Shown here piece after piece: positions 26,046-37,536 of a stretch of 64,000 nucleotides of DNA. The notes under the pieces were generated by a model. That model saw only the letters and a list, made by a program, of their open reading frames with translations. It did not search any database and was not told where the DNA came from. Position 1 is the stretch's first letter. Each line of letters begins with the position of its first letter. The stretch covers positions 186,001-250,000 of the forward strand of contig CAJQUW010013605.1 in the NCBI GenBank assembly GCA_907163375.1, written 5' to 3'. This DNA comes from Prostheceraeus crozeri. Taxonomy: Eukaryota; Platyhelminthes; Polycladida; Euryleptidae. A program made the translations under genes and the position numbers.

Positions 26046-29000
26046 AAGCATATATTGTTAAAAATAAAATCATCATGAAAAGTTTTACTTCAAAAAACGT
26101 CAGCAGACGCTTAGATCATGCAGAAACGAGCTTACTCATTAGGTCCCTATAATTTCATTAGTAAATAGCTCTGAATCTTTTTGAAGCTCTTAAAGGACAG
26201 ATTCTTGAGAAAACAACATACATGTACATATTACTGGTCGCTTTCGATCCGCTTCAATATCATCGATCTATTTCAGTTCCAGAAAATACTGCATGCAACT
26301 GTAGCGGTAATCTTCCATAATCCGAACACTTCCTCTTATCAAGCATCCATTGCCTGAGTCTTAAGAAGTTAATATTATGTATGCTGTGTTATTCTTTTTC
26401 TAATTCACATGGCAATAGATCTAGTCTTCATTCGTTTTCATCCAATTGCTCAAATGTGAATTCGAATCATACATTCCATATGTCACCAAGGAATCGGTAC
26501 CTGAGTAGCTATCTTTCAGCTCAATAAAGTATATCTTGCTCTCCGTACGAGCACCGATAATAGTTTTACTGTGTTGAAAAAGTATAGATATTCTTTGATT
26601 TTTCCAGGTTACTGTTTGACATAACCTTGTTATATTTCATATCTTACCCTCTCAACTCATTGTTCTACTCATTTGAAAAACATGAAGCAATGTCAATAAT
26701 TCTGTCGTCAACGACATTTACTCGTAGTTCATTGATCTGCATATTGGCTGAAACATTAAATCAAATGTGCGAAATTGAACAATTACTCATCAGTCGATCC
26801 TTCTAGTAGCTATGGTAAATCAAAACATCTTTTTCCATTTCGTCATGAACGACCATGAAATCGGATCGTTCAAGCACTCGCTCTCTCGCATATAATCTCT
26901 TATAGATTCATTTCTAAGCGAACGACTCAAAGTGCGCAAAATCAGGCTAACAGTTATCAAAAATATCCGGCTAAAAATGCAGCTTAAACATCATGAAACG
27001 TTGATGGTCACATATACACGACAAGGTTGGTTAGATGGATTCAGGTTTCAGAATACCAGAACACTGATAGATAGCTTACATCAATATCAAGGCTACCTAT
27101 ATTTAGGCCTAACAAAGCAAAATCTTGTGATGAAAATAAGCCGTCGAATAACAATTCCAGCCCTTTGCAAAAAGCGTCGCCTTAAAGGAAACTCAGGTCG
27201 TAAATCACACCAATCTAACACATTTGATTGATCTGACAACGCGATACCAGAAAGAAGGGACCATTGGAACATAGACCCCGTTCGGCTGATCGGATTCAAT
27301 GAAGTCATCGATAAAATGAAGAATGTTGCATTAAAATTGTAATAAGGCACATAGAAAATCACATCAACTAAAAAAACGAAATGAGGCATGCGCATAAATT
27401 CAAGGAATGCTAATGACGACAAATGCATGCATCCATAACCGCATCAATGCTGACTGTTTTCCCCGATACGTCCCGAATTAAAACATTTGAGATAAGACAT
27501 GTTTGACATCTCGAGCAATGAACCATTCGTTATCTTAAGGGATCATATGTGCTGCGTCGGTAAACGGGTGTGCAAATACGATTTAAGGCGCGCGATTATA
27601 CACAAAATGGCCAATCTCTAATCTTATAAGACATTCATTCTTCGAATTCTTATTCAGCTTGAATGAATACGAAGATAGATCTTCACATGATCAATGATCC
27701 AATAAGCTAATTGATGCTGACTTCAACTTATGCTAAATCCGCTTTGGCATACGGAAATGATGATTGCCTAAATTATAGTATGGAAACTCATCATATGTCA
27801 TCAATGAAGCATCATAACTAGAAGGTTGACAGCGCACCGCGGTGAGTGAATAAACAAAATGCGGTTTACAAAACCTGTTTTACAAAAGGGCTTGAGCTTC
27901 ACATGTGCTTCAAGGGTGTACAGACATACAAACTACGTTCTGGGATCGAGATCATTAGCCTCGACGTGAGGGTTAAAAACAAGACTGGAGATGGTAAAAC
28001 TTGTTCCTGTGGCTGAACCATTTAATGACATGGCAAATTATCAGGAGATATTGGTTCAGGTCGAACCACAAACGAAGGAGTCATAAGAAAGGAAGTACTA
28101 GAAGCCCCAGTTCACGAACATTATCAATCAAGAAGCTTAACCTTCTCTAACTGTCTAGAATAAGCTCGAGTGGAATATGGGGCCAAAAAAGGAAATAATC
28201 GACACAAACAAAAAAAATACAGCATCAAGGCGCGTTCACATGAGACCGATAGCGATAACTGCAACGATAAATTGAAATAAAATCGCTCTGTATGTACAAT
28301 CGTCTACTTTTAAGTGCAGTGTTTATTAATATTTACCACTTATGAAGTTTTTCCAAATTGAATAACATCATTGGCATATAACCTTCACGGAAAAGTATCG
28401 CTAAGAGCTGATAAATCGTCTGGCAGTATTCATACTTCACTAACGATTTGTTCATTACCGACGGGGCATGGTAGCTTCGACGGTGGTTGAACGGAATGTA
28501 GGACTAATTTCTTGGAATTACCGTGGAGTACTTGTATTTTATGTATCTTTCCCATTGTCAGTTGAAGTCGGGGTTTACACAAAACTTGAGCGTGATGAGT
28601 TATGACATGATCCAGTGTTCGACGGTACTGGAAACTCCATAGGTCACCGAATCTGATTATATTTCAGAATCTTGCGTCGATGACGATAAACGAATGAAAC
28701 TAGATTGATTAATGACAGTGTGATGCCGTTGTTATGTGACTTCTTTTATCATAGCTTAGACTACAAACAGTGCAGCATCATTGAGTAAAATTCCAGTGAC
28801 GCTTGATAACTATTTCCTTTTTTTAAAGCTCAATTGACGACATATGTACTACGCAATCATTGTTGTCTAATTTTCTTGCCATCAGCGTTTATTAGAGGAA
28901 ATACGGTGACTATAACAAAACTGACGTTACACTGTTCAAGAAAATGCACGTCAGTTGTGTATTCCACCGTACACCACTTGTTGAGGTTCAGGCCATTACT

Positions 29001-29426
29001 CTACAATCCATAAAGCCGACGTGGAATTTTGATATGAAAAGGTGTGGAAAGAACAGTCAAGTGATAGATAAGGACAAACTTATAGAAAAGTGATTTTGAC
29101 TGGTGCAAAGATAAGGAAAAGTAATTTTGCTTTTGTGGCTAGCTTATAACAATTCTACCGGTAGGATTATGAGCAGAATAAAATGCATTGGATTTCTAAA
29201 CGATAAAATTCTTTTGTTGGACCTGGAATTCGTTATCAATGTGAAGATTGTCTCCGTTGGTAGCTAATTCCGACAACTAGGGAATTTTATGGGTCAGTGA
29301 AAGTGAATTCTATTTTGTATTAAAATTCCCGGTATGACAAGCTCCACTTTTAATGACGCTATACTTACTCGAAAATGTCATTTTCGGCAACTTACGCAAT
29401 AGTCACGCCACAATATGAATTGAAAA
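26046..29426. other. Long intronic stretch, no gene recognised
   Basis: The stretch near 28225 begins GGCGCGTTCACATGAGACC, like a transposon terminus, but no partner end was found. No coding signal was recognised. Confidence 0.4.
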
Positions 29427-29428
29427 TA

Positions 29429-30848
29429 CAGTGTGATCATAAAGTCACTGTGGGATTACAATTCACTATACATGAAAAGTGAATGAATTTGAACGATAAC
29501 TACCAATGAAAATGAAAAGAGCATGATTTAAAGTTTTGTTTTACGATATGAAAAGGGCTGGCTGAATTCAATTTGAGGTTTTCGAGTTGTCAGGATGAAA
29601 AAGGCTTTATAAAGCTATTATATGATCATCGTAATCAAGCACCAAATGCATGAATTTTATGCCCTCACATTGTGCACACAAGTAACGCAGCTACGTCTTC
29701 TTTGTGAGGAAATCCTGGCGTATGACACAGCGACCAATCAGGATTCTCCTATTGTTCTTTCCCCCTAAAGAATCTTTAATTCGACAGACTTTTTAAGGTG
29801 ACTGAAATCAGCTCCAAAATGAATGTTCAGCAGCGCATGTTGTTCTTTCGATGGCAAAATTTGAATCCGTAAACCGTGTTAGAAGAGAATTACGAAATCG
29901 GAAATGGAATAATGTTCCTCATGAGACTTCCATAAGAAATCTTTTCAAGAGATTTTGTGATACTGGAGGCATTAAAGATGCAGAAAGAGGTGGTCGACCA
30001 TCACTCGATGATGAGAAAGCAAAGCAAATTTCCGAGATTATTCGTAGAACAACCCTCAACATCAATTCGCCAAGCAGCTTCAGCTACAAGCTGCTCTTAC
30101 GGTTATGTTCACAATATAATGAGACATGATCTAGGGCTCTTTCCTAACAAATTGCAAGTAACACAAGAGCTACACGAAGATGATTGCTCATTGCGAGTCA
30201 GCATGTGTGAGAGTTTACTGCAAAAATCCTACAAAGATAAAGACTTCTTCGATAAAATTATTTTTTCGGACGAATGCTATGGGCCGCTAGGTCTCCTGAT
30301 CTTTTTTCCCCTTTGGACTTTTTTGTTTGGGGATTCTTGAAAAATAAAGTGTTTGCCTCACAACCGGGAAGTTTACAACACCTGAAAGACAGCATTTCAT
30401 CATCAGGTTCAGAAGTCACCTCTGAAATGTGCCGCAATACCATCAGGTCGTCCCGAAAACGACTGCAACAGTGCATTGACAATCGTGGTAAGACCGTTGA
30501 ACAATAACTTTATTTTGAAATTTCTTTCTTTTGGTTTTGACAAATTTAGGATCTAGATACATTAAAGCTTGAGAAAAATGGAGTTTTACCGAAAGTTTTC
30601 ATTTGGAATTGAAATGATCCACGGACAGGAGGTTATTATATGAAATGCATGTATTTTTATCGGTTAAAATATTTAATTGAATTTAATTTGAATTTGGCAA
30701 ATTAAATAAGTGGACAATGCAATTTTATGTTTTATTCATTAAATTTATGATATTGGTTAATGTTTTATTCTTATATACACCCTCTAGGAGGTATTGAGCT
30801 CTATTATATTTGGCAATTAAACCCTGCAGCGACTTTATGATCGCCCTG
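29429..30848 (+). mobile_element. Mariner-like DNA transposon, internally deleted
   Basis: A 1420-bp element between TA dinucleotides (29427-29428 and 30849-30850). The inverted ends read CAGTGTGATCATAAAGTCAC (left) and CAGGGCGATCATAAAGTCGC (right, inverse). It carries a broken transposase. The TA target and ends place it in IS630/Tc1/mariner. It lies in the COBL-like intron, opposite in strand to the host gene. Confidence 0.88.
29820..30507 (+). pseudogene. Mariner-like transposase lacking its catalytic middle
   Basis: The frame starts at ATG 29820 (MNVQQRMLFFRWQ) and shifts near 29862 to SVNRVRRELRNRKWNNVPHE, then TSIRNLFKRFCDTGGIKD and GRPSLDDEKAKQISEII, a paired-type helix-turn-helix. 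It shifts again near 30050 to STSIRQAASATSCSYGYV, then LGLFPNKLQVTQEL and the first catalytic motif IIFSDEC. Directly after that comes AARSPDLFSPLDFFVWG, the third catalytic motif (PLD), and the C-terminal region to CIDNRGKTVEQ. The usual ~90-100 residues between these motifs, with the second Asp, are absent, so about 270-300 bp were deleted near 30275. Members of this group often read RSPDLSPLD, so an extra Phe is also present. It is inactive. Confidence 0.85.
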
Positions 30849-30849
30849 T

Positions 30850-32620
30850 ATTGCCAGCCTACTTATTCTAGCATGGGAATTTTCTTAGTTGACAGCGAAT
30901 TGTTTTTGTTACTCTTTACTACTCAAGGATGAGAACATGGCAAATGGGGCCCAAAAATAAAAAAAATTAAGAATACATAAGGCAGATTTTTATGGCCCCC
31001 GCGGATTTTCGCGGAGAATTCTCATCCTTTCTACTTTTAGCAAAGCATGCTAGCCTGTGTTGAACTTCGAATGAACTGCTGGACACCGGAAACACTCAAA
31101 ATCGTATGACGTATATTTAAATGTCGAGGAGTTGCTTTAGCGTGTACAGAATATCAACGGTAAAATCTTGACTCATCAGGTTGGATTGCATTTCATGGTT
31201 GAACCATCTAGAACTAAATTTGGTGGACCTCTGAAATTTGTTATCATTTCAGTTAACTGCATGTTTCTATTCTATGGCTTCGTTGACTTTCAAACAGTAA
31301 TAGTTCTTCCTGTGGATCACTACCAAAGAAAGTGAGAAAACATAACCAAATTCTGAAAAGCTTTATTTTTCAGTTCCTCTTAAGCTTTCTAATTTCGCTT
31401 CATCAAACAATCCGTAGAAACAGTTTACCTCTATCTTTAGTATCAATGCCTCACTTCCGATCGGGATCTGTGACTCAATCCACGACACATCTGTCTTTCC
31501 AAATTCTAATTATTCATTGAGTCTTCCATCTTCCTGCATCTCTGAGGGTAACTTCCGTTTCTCAATACAAATTTGAGACATGAGCAATGGTGCAAGACGG
31601 CGTCATCGCTACAGTATTCCCTATGAAAGCCGCAGGCAGAGTACATCCTTGCTGATACGTAGCTATCATCAACGTTGTCTTTGATACACCATTCTAAGAG
31701 ACAGAGATAATAGATTTTGCAATCGGTATTCTTAGGAAAATCAACACTGTATTTATATTTCATACCACGACAATCCAACACTAAGAGAGAATCGTTTCGT
31801 ATAGATGCTCTAGAGAACTAGAATGATCAACAAAAAATACTATCAATTGAATTTTTCGGATTTATCGAAATCATAATAATGATTTTAATCGTCCAATTTG
31901 ATTACGTGCCGCTTTGTTTCCGAACTAATCCGTACAATTTGCGTACGCAATAATTTGCAAAATGGTCATTTCAAAATAAGTTATCCAGCATTACTCACTG
32001 CCCATCAAATTTCTAACTTTCTGAAAAATGCGAGATGTCTATCATTCTTTGATTTTCATTATAAAGCACATCAAGGAATTATGACAAAGGGCAATAGAAT
32101 TTTATAAAGCAGGTGAAGACTAAACCGGTCAGAACCAATTTCTCGTTTCCACAATGTTCATATTAGTTGAAAAGAGAGACTTATTATCTGACTTTGAATC
32201 AGATTGTGCATGTAGTTATAATTCAATGCCAATTACCAACAAGCAATGGAATTGAGTCATGAGTCTGTCATGTATGACAAAATACACGCCTAGTAAAGAT
32301 ATTACAATTATCCAGGTATAATCTATGATGCGATGACAGTCTACAACTACAAATATGCTATGCGCTTGATTCATGCATACAAAAAGTTGCACCATCTTCT
32401 AAGAATATCACTTTTTAATGTGACGTTGCCTATCTCTAACTATCGCTGAAATTATTAACTTTCGTATCCAGCGAATGCACATCCGTCAGTGAAAGGACGT
32501 GCTGAATTGTGTGACGTATTAGGACACAGGATTTATCTCATCAGTGGGATTTTTAGAACCACTTGTCTAATATTGAATTAAACATACCGAAGTGAATTTT
32601 GTTAGTTGTTGCAGAAAGGA
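30850..32620. other. Intronic DNA, no gene recognised
   Basis: The minus-strand open frame 31506-31781 (91 codons, Cys-rich) matches nothing I know. An 11-bp inverted pair AAGGATGAGAA brackets 30925-31029 and may be a tiny MITE. Confidence 0.4.
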
Positions 32621-32866
32621 CTAAATGAAGCTATCCTGTCTGACGGAGAGCCGTTGCAACTTGTTAGCAAGATCGCTGATCTGTGTTTGTGAGGAAACTG
32701 TCCACAGACGGCAACAATGCCCCATCAGTGGACGGATAGTGGATTTATAAAGATGACAGTTAGTGGAAATAGCTGATGGCACGATTGAGACTACCGGTGC
32801 GGTGGACTGCTTGCTTTTTGATTGCTTGCTGCTTGCTTGCAAGGTTTCATGACAAGTCGCTGGCAA
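32621..32866 (-). mobile_element. LINE reverse-transcriptase fragment (thumb region)
   Basis: The frame encodes VPSAISTNCHLYKSTIRPLM, then GHCCRLWTVSSQTQISDLAN and KLQRLSVRQD. The pattern LYKS-x-IRP-x-x-x-x-x-x-x-LW-(x)n-L-x-x-x-Q-R is the typical region just after the palm of non-LTR reverse transcriptases. It ends without the remaining C-terminus and has no recognisable tail. It is an isolated fossil fragment in the COBL-like intron, in the same orientation as the gene. Confidence 0.7.
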
Positions 32867-33424
32867 CCGTTAATCTAAGGGAATCAAAAAAGGAGATGGA
32901 ATCTTGTCTTGCTATCTGACTCTATTCAAACCGCTTGACTTCTCGTGGTACTATAATAATAATCTCAAGGTCGTGACAGCAAAATGCTGTCTTGAGTTTT
33001 GAACGATTTATGATTTGAATAAATAAAGCTTCAATTGTGGAAAATCTTTACCAAAAAATTCATAGATGCGGATACATTTTCGATATTTTAAAAGTTATTC
33101 ATTTTATGATAATGCACAATTCTGTGTCGATTCCACGAACAGGAATTGAAATTATTGCTACATTTAATATGAAATGGGAAAGAATTGGGTTGGAAAGAGG
33201 AGTATCATCAAATCCACTCGTTCTCTATCTTCAAGCTATTGCGATTATTCACAATAACATGAATACCTGCACATTGAATTTATGAGAAAGTCAAGCATGG
33301 ATTTTGATTTTCATCATACTGATTGAGAAGACCGACAATAAACAAGAACATTTTCGGCATCACTTTGGTGGTATCATCAATAACTTCAATAAATCACCGT
33401 CTAGCTTGTAACCTTTCTTCTACA
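32867..33424. other. Intronic DNA, nothing recognised
   Basis: No feature recognised. Confidence 0.4.
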
Positions 33425-33697
33425 TTATTTGAGTATCACAACTTCGAGAGTTATCGTTTTCAGACAAATTGACTGGGGATAGAGTTTCTTAGCATAAATT
33501 GCACAAAGCTTTTTAGATGCTCGATGAAAGTCTTTGGATACAGCGACTTGTACCCACACCGATGTAAAATCGTTGAATCTAAATGCTATCCTTTGAACAC
33601 GAGACTCAAACCGCAGCAGAGCAAACACCCGATGCGGCTCATTCGCTAATAATTCATTCAAGAGATGATTCACTTTGGATGAGATTTGCGTTTGAAA
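33425..33697 (-). CDS. Unidentified open frame behind a splice-acceptor-like site
   Basis: About 90 codons, starting after a good acceptor (CCTTTGCAG) and ending in TAA. The product reads ERFQTQISSKVNHLLNELL, ANEPHRVFALLRFESRVQ and RIAFRFNDFTSVWVQVAVSK, with mixed, protein-like composition and no simple repeats. I do not recognise it. It lies on the COBL-like strand inside the 37.6-kb intron. However, the two flanking COBL-like exons join in phase within one domain, so it cannot be a constitutive exon between them. It could be an alternative terminal exon, another gene's exon, a transposon remnant or chance. Confidence 0.22.
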   Translation of the reverse strand, partial: FQTQISSKVNHLLNELLANEPHRVFALLRFESRVQRIAFRFNDFTSVWVQVAVSKDFHRASKKLCAIYAKKLYPQSICLKTITLEVVILK

Positions 33698-33709
33698 ACG
33701 CTCCTGCAA

Positions 33710-34133
33710 AGGCTTAAGTTATGAAATCAGTTTTTATTCAAAAGGTTGTGAAACTTTCAATAAAAAATGAATATGGTCTAATATTACCGTTACGCGTAGC
33801 TACGAAGACGAATAAATGTTACAAAGATAAAATAAAAGCTACAGAGACGGACATATGCCTTCTGTGGTTCATTATGAAGCACAAAAGATTTCTCAAGCAA
33901 TGCTTCACAATGTCCCGGGAAACAATTCAAGCTTAACTAGTGACAGTTTCTAAGTGAAGAAGAATTAACGACAATTAAAAAAAATTGACGAAAAAAGCAG
34001 TGAAGGGCATCAGAAGAGAAGCTTGACAGTAAACCAAGAATTCAGTCTAACTAATTCGGTGGCTGTTTTGCTTTATACATATCTTGCGCTTGCGAAGCTC
34101 AGTAGCACATAATTTCACGGACGGAAAATAACT
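33710..34133. other. Intronic DNA, nothing recognised
   Basis: No feature recognised. Confidence 0.4.
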
Positions 34134-34207
34134 GCGCGTCTTGGTGGATTTGAACTACCGACCTCTGGCATTCTACGCCAACGCTCTGCCAACTGAGCTA
34201 TCGGCGG
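34134..34207 (-). repeat. tRNA-like relic (tRNA pseudogene or SINE head)
   Basis: The minus strand reads CCGCCGATAGCTCAGTTGGC, with a D-arm closed by GCTC/GAGC, then an anticodon-like stem TGGC/GCCA with loop GTAGAAT. A T-arm GGTAGTTCAAATCCACC follows, with one mismatch. The A and B boxes are good. The would-be anticodon is AGA (Ser), but the long variable arm of tRNA-Ser is absent and the acceptor strands do not pair, so it is not a working tRNA. It may be the head of a different SINE family. Confidence 0.6.
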
Positions 34208-34984
34208 GCGATTGTATGACATAAGTCCTCAATTGAAAAATCTGTGTAATCCGAACAGATGACTTGACACCCATGGACAACATAGCATCAACCGTCAAGT
34301 CAAGCTATCAGCACCGTTATATCAGCAATTCAAAGCCACATTAACATATGGAAGATCAGAGACAATGCATTCATCAACTTTGTGGTATTTTTCGACATGA
34401 TGTCTCTATCAAATGTATGTCTCACTTGCCCACTGCAAATGGTCACGGAATGTAATGATAATGAAATCCATTGCTGATTCCGCAACGCTTTTTGATGTTT
34501 TCTGAATGTGTACAGTTACGGGATTACTACGAATTTTGAAATAGTTGTCTAGACAGCCAGAAAATTAGTTTGACTGAATATTCACCTGAGAACTAGTGGT
34601 TGCCAGACGACACATGTTCGATTGTTTGCCGACAATTATCAATGTTGTTGATAAATGATACTGCCTATTCAATTTCAAGTATGAGTGACGGCACGCAGGG
34701 TGATTAACTTGTGACACTCAATGCCCCACGAATGTATTTGTACATCAGCATCAACATGAACTTATTGCTGTTAATTCAGGATATCCATTCGATAGATCCA
34801 AAATTGCAGGAAATTGTTGGATACAATTCTGATCAATTTCAACATAATTCATTCCGCCTCTACATACAGGACATTTTCACACAGCTGTAGTAGCTGATGT
34901 AACTGCAGAAATCTATAATGAGCATTTCATTGCTGCCTGAGCATTCATCATGCTAATGAGCATTCTGGGTTTGCTGGGAAAGAA
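34208..34984. other. Intronic DNA, nothing recognised
   Basis: No feature recognised. Confidence 0.4.
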
Positions 34985-35640
34985 AGACATACCACTGTGA
35001 GTAAAGGGAAAGGTCTATGCTGTCTGTGTTCGAAGCGTATCTGGTATATGGAAACGAGACCTGGGGAACGACAGTGGAACAAATTATGAGGTTGGAGCGA
35101 ACTGAATGAAAAATGATACGCTGGATGTGTGGTATAAGCCTGAGAGACAGACTACCAAGTGATGAGTTGCTGAGGCGAATTGGATTGGTTTCGGTGATGG
35201 AGGTGGTACGTAGAGGTCGCTTGAGATGATGGGACATGTGCTGCGAAAGGATGATGCTGATTGGGTGAAGAAGTGTATGGAGATGGAAGTTCCCGGAACA
35301 AGAGAAAGAGGAAGGCCAAGAACAACATGCTGCCAAGTGGTGGAGAAGGACATGCGTGCAGTTGGACTTACGAGGGCGGATGCCAAAGATCGAGATCGAT
35401 GGAGAATGCAGCTGTCAAGTGGAGTAGCCGGCCAACCCCAGCACAAGCGAGGAAAGCAGCCGTAAAACGGAATGAGTGAGCATTTCATTACAAGAAGGCA
35501 TCATAGAAAGTCGGCAGGAAGGGCATCCGTACCTAAGGGATCACTTCGCTCCAGCACAAAAGTCTGGCTATGTCGGTAACGCTCAAGCCCCCAGTATAAG
35601 AGAAGTGACGTCAACCGCATATTGCAAAAACTTCTCTTGC
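34985..35640 (+). mobile_element. 5'-truncated LINE with 3' tail shared with the SINE
   Basis: The 3' end of a non-LTR retrotransposon. Across shifted frames it encodes KGKVYAVCVRSV, VYGNETWGTTVEQIMRLE and KMIRWMCGISLRDRLPSDEL, then GHVLRKDDADWVKKCMEME and RERGRPRTTCCQVVEKDM, and RSRWR-like ARDRWR. This is the standard reverse-transcriptase C-terminus (VYG.E.W, MIRWM.G, GHV.R, GRP). One in-frame stop follows RLERTE, and others break the frame. The non-coding tail 35506-35635 contains GTCGGCAGGAAGGGCATCC and CTCAAGCCCCCAGTATAAG, matching the tail of the SINE copies, so this family probably supplied the enzyme that copied the SINE. The clade (RTE- or CR1-like) is not settled. Confidence 0.82.
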
Positions 35641-37084
35641 ACACATACACACAATACTTACAACTATCAAGTGTGCAGAGCTCATCCGTCGCTGAGAGCG
35701 ACCGATCGGTCCGCCCAACACCTGATGGCCACTGCACCACCCTCCCAATAGCAAGGAGGGGGTGCGGCGACACAACCAGGAGTAGTGGCGTTAATCGAAA
35801 AAGAAAGGTTGCCACATTATCAAGCTTCTAGACTACTTCTGTGTTACAAATCAAGGGTTCACAGGGTCATGTCAGCCTATGATGACCCTATTATAGATAA
35901 GCATATTAGAAGCAAGGATAATTGATTCACATTTTGATAATTTATTATGCAGTAAGCAAAAAGAAACGGAAGACATAAGTTCTCACTGGATGAGCAATGA
36001 AGTGGAAAAACTGATGCTCTGAAATGTTTTAGGGACTGCTTCACTAATCGACAATTGACTGCATTAAGCCAGCCCTTCATCGGGAGTTCATGACCCTTAT
36101 GTACTGTGCAGACATCTCCGAGCGAGGAGTCAGAAATCGAAGCAGAGTGGATTGGTTAAACTTAACCTAACGCGAATCCTAAATCAATTTAGATCGAAAT
36201 CTTAAGTACAACTTACGTTGTGTGGAGTCGGTGGAAGTAGAGGATGGTGACTGATGACAGAAAAACGATGAATTAACTGGCTTATAGATTGATTAACTGT
36301 TTCATTGTACACCTGCTAGCTGCAGTAGCTAATTGATAAGCGAAGTACTTCTTGCAGCCAATTGATGGTTACTTGAAAGTAATTCCGGCCGTGCAAAACA
36401 TCTGTGACCACAGCATCATAATTACTATTCAACATAAGCAATGACTTACATTCCTTTCATTGTCTTATAGACTGCATCAGAACATCGCATCATGTCATCA
36501 ACATGAGAGATTATCTCTTTCAGACATTACGTAAACAATGAACAATCCAAGTGTTCATTCTTGCACATTCCCTTATCTGCTTCCTATTTTCTGTTTATGA
36601 TTGAACAGCTCAGAGACTGCAATTCGTTCCAAGCGGATACTACGGAAATTAAAAATTAATTTAAAAAATGGGTGCTTATTGCACTGTACTTGTGCCTCAT
36701 GGTTTGTGTTGCAGATCTTGGTGTGTTGAATCTTAACTCTTGACCCCTAGCAATGTAGCATATCTAAGGCCCATTGCAATTCGCATTTACAGTCACTAAC
36801 ATTGCCATGCTCACTGCTCTCCACCTCGACCAACTATTGATATGATCAAAATGTTTCATCGACAAACATGAAAATCATCCAAACAATATCTGATAAATTT
36901 TAAGATAATAAGAAATAAAAGAATTTCATCTAATGCCACACTCTACTAGTGGCCCATCATCAAACAGTGAACAGCAAAGCTTGTTGTGCTAAAACATGGA
37001 ATTTTGATATGGTCAAAAGTTATTGGTGTTTGGAAATTAAAAGTATCAATAATTTGAAAGAAATTAACATCGAGTCTATATCAA
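35641..37084. other. Intronic DNA with a short GC-rich patch
   Basis: 35670-35800 is unusually GC-rich (CGCTGAGAGCGACCGATCGG, then GGAGGGGGTGCGGCGAC) and follows the LINE tail. It may be another repeat, but I do not recognise it. The rest is plain AT-rich DNA. Confidence 0.4.
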
Positions 37085-37380
37085 TGCCATTCAGCAAGAG
37101 CAAATCTTGATGCCAGCACCCCAAACACATTTCATTTTTATTGAATTTTTGGGTAAATTGCAAGACTCGACAAAATCTTTGGTTGATTTACGGAGTTTGC
37201 TGAAAATTGTAGTCCCTGGAACAGCCCCTTCATTATAAGGCTTTTTAGATGTCAAAACCTTCTTCAGTTGATGCAATCATCATCAGAGACAAATTCATGG
37301 TGAGCCTATGAGCATTATTTCAAATTTCGAACTCAATCTTAATTTCTTAGATATTCTATGATGATCTAGTTACATATGCA
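37085..37380 (-). mobile_element. Left inverted end of an old Penelope-like element
   Basis: The minus-strand stretch from 37380 contains TAACTAGATCATCATAGAAT, AATTTGTCTCTGATGATG and a hairpin. It is the inverse of 40313-40430 (+), about 80% alike at the outer ~65 bp. Together they bracket a GIY-YIG remnant and the younger LTR-element insertion. Confidence 0.6.
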
Positions 37381-37536
37381 GCACTTAATAGAGATAAGAT
37401 GAATAAATGACTCGGATGAAAAGCAGCAAGATAGACATCATTTTGGAAACTGCCTTTCTAAACACATTCCAGGAAATGAACAAGAAACTCATCAAAACAG
37501 CGATGTGCTAGAAAAGTCAAAACTTAAAACTATATT

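Noticed and set aside
28225-28270. Transposon terminus GGCGCGTTCACATG
   Set aside because: No inverted partner found within several kilobases.
30925-31029. 105-bp MITE with 11-bp ends AAGGATGAGAA
   Set aside because: No target duplication and no second copy in the window; could be chance.
34134-34207. Functional tRNA-Ser(AGA)
   Set aside because: The acceptor strands do not pair, the T stem has a mismatch, and the long variable arm of tRNA-Ser is missing.
34953-35488. Minus-strand open frames of 127 and 134 codons
   Set aside because: Antisense shadows of the LINE reverse-transcriptase fragment.
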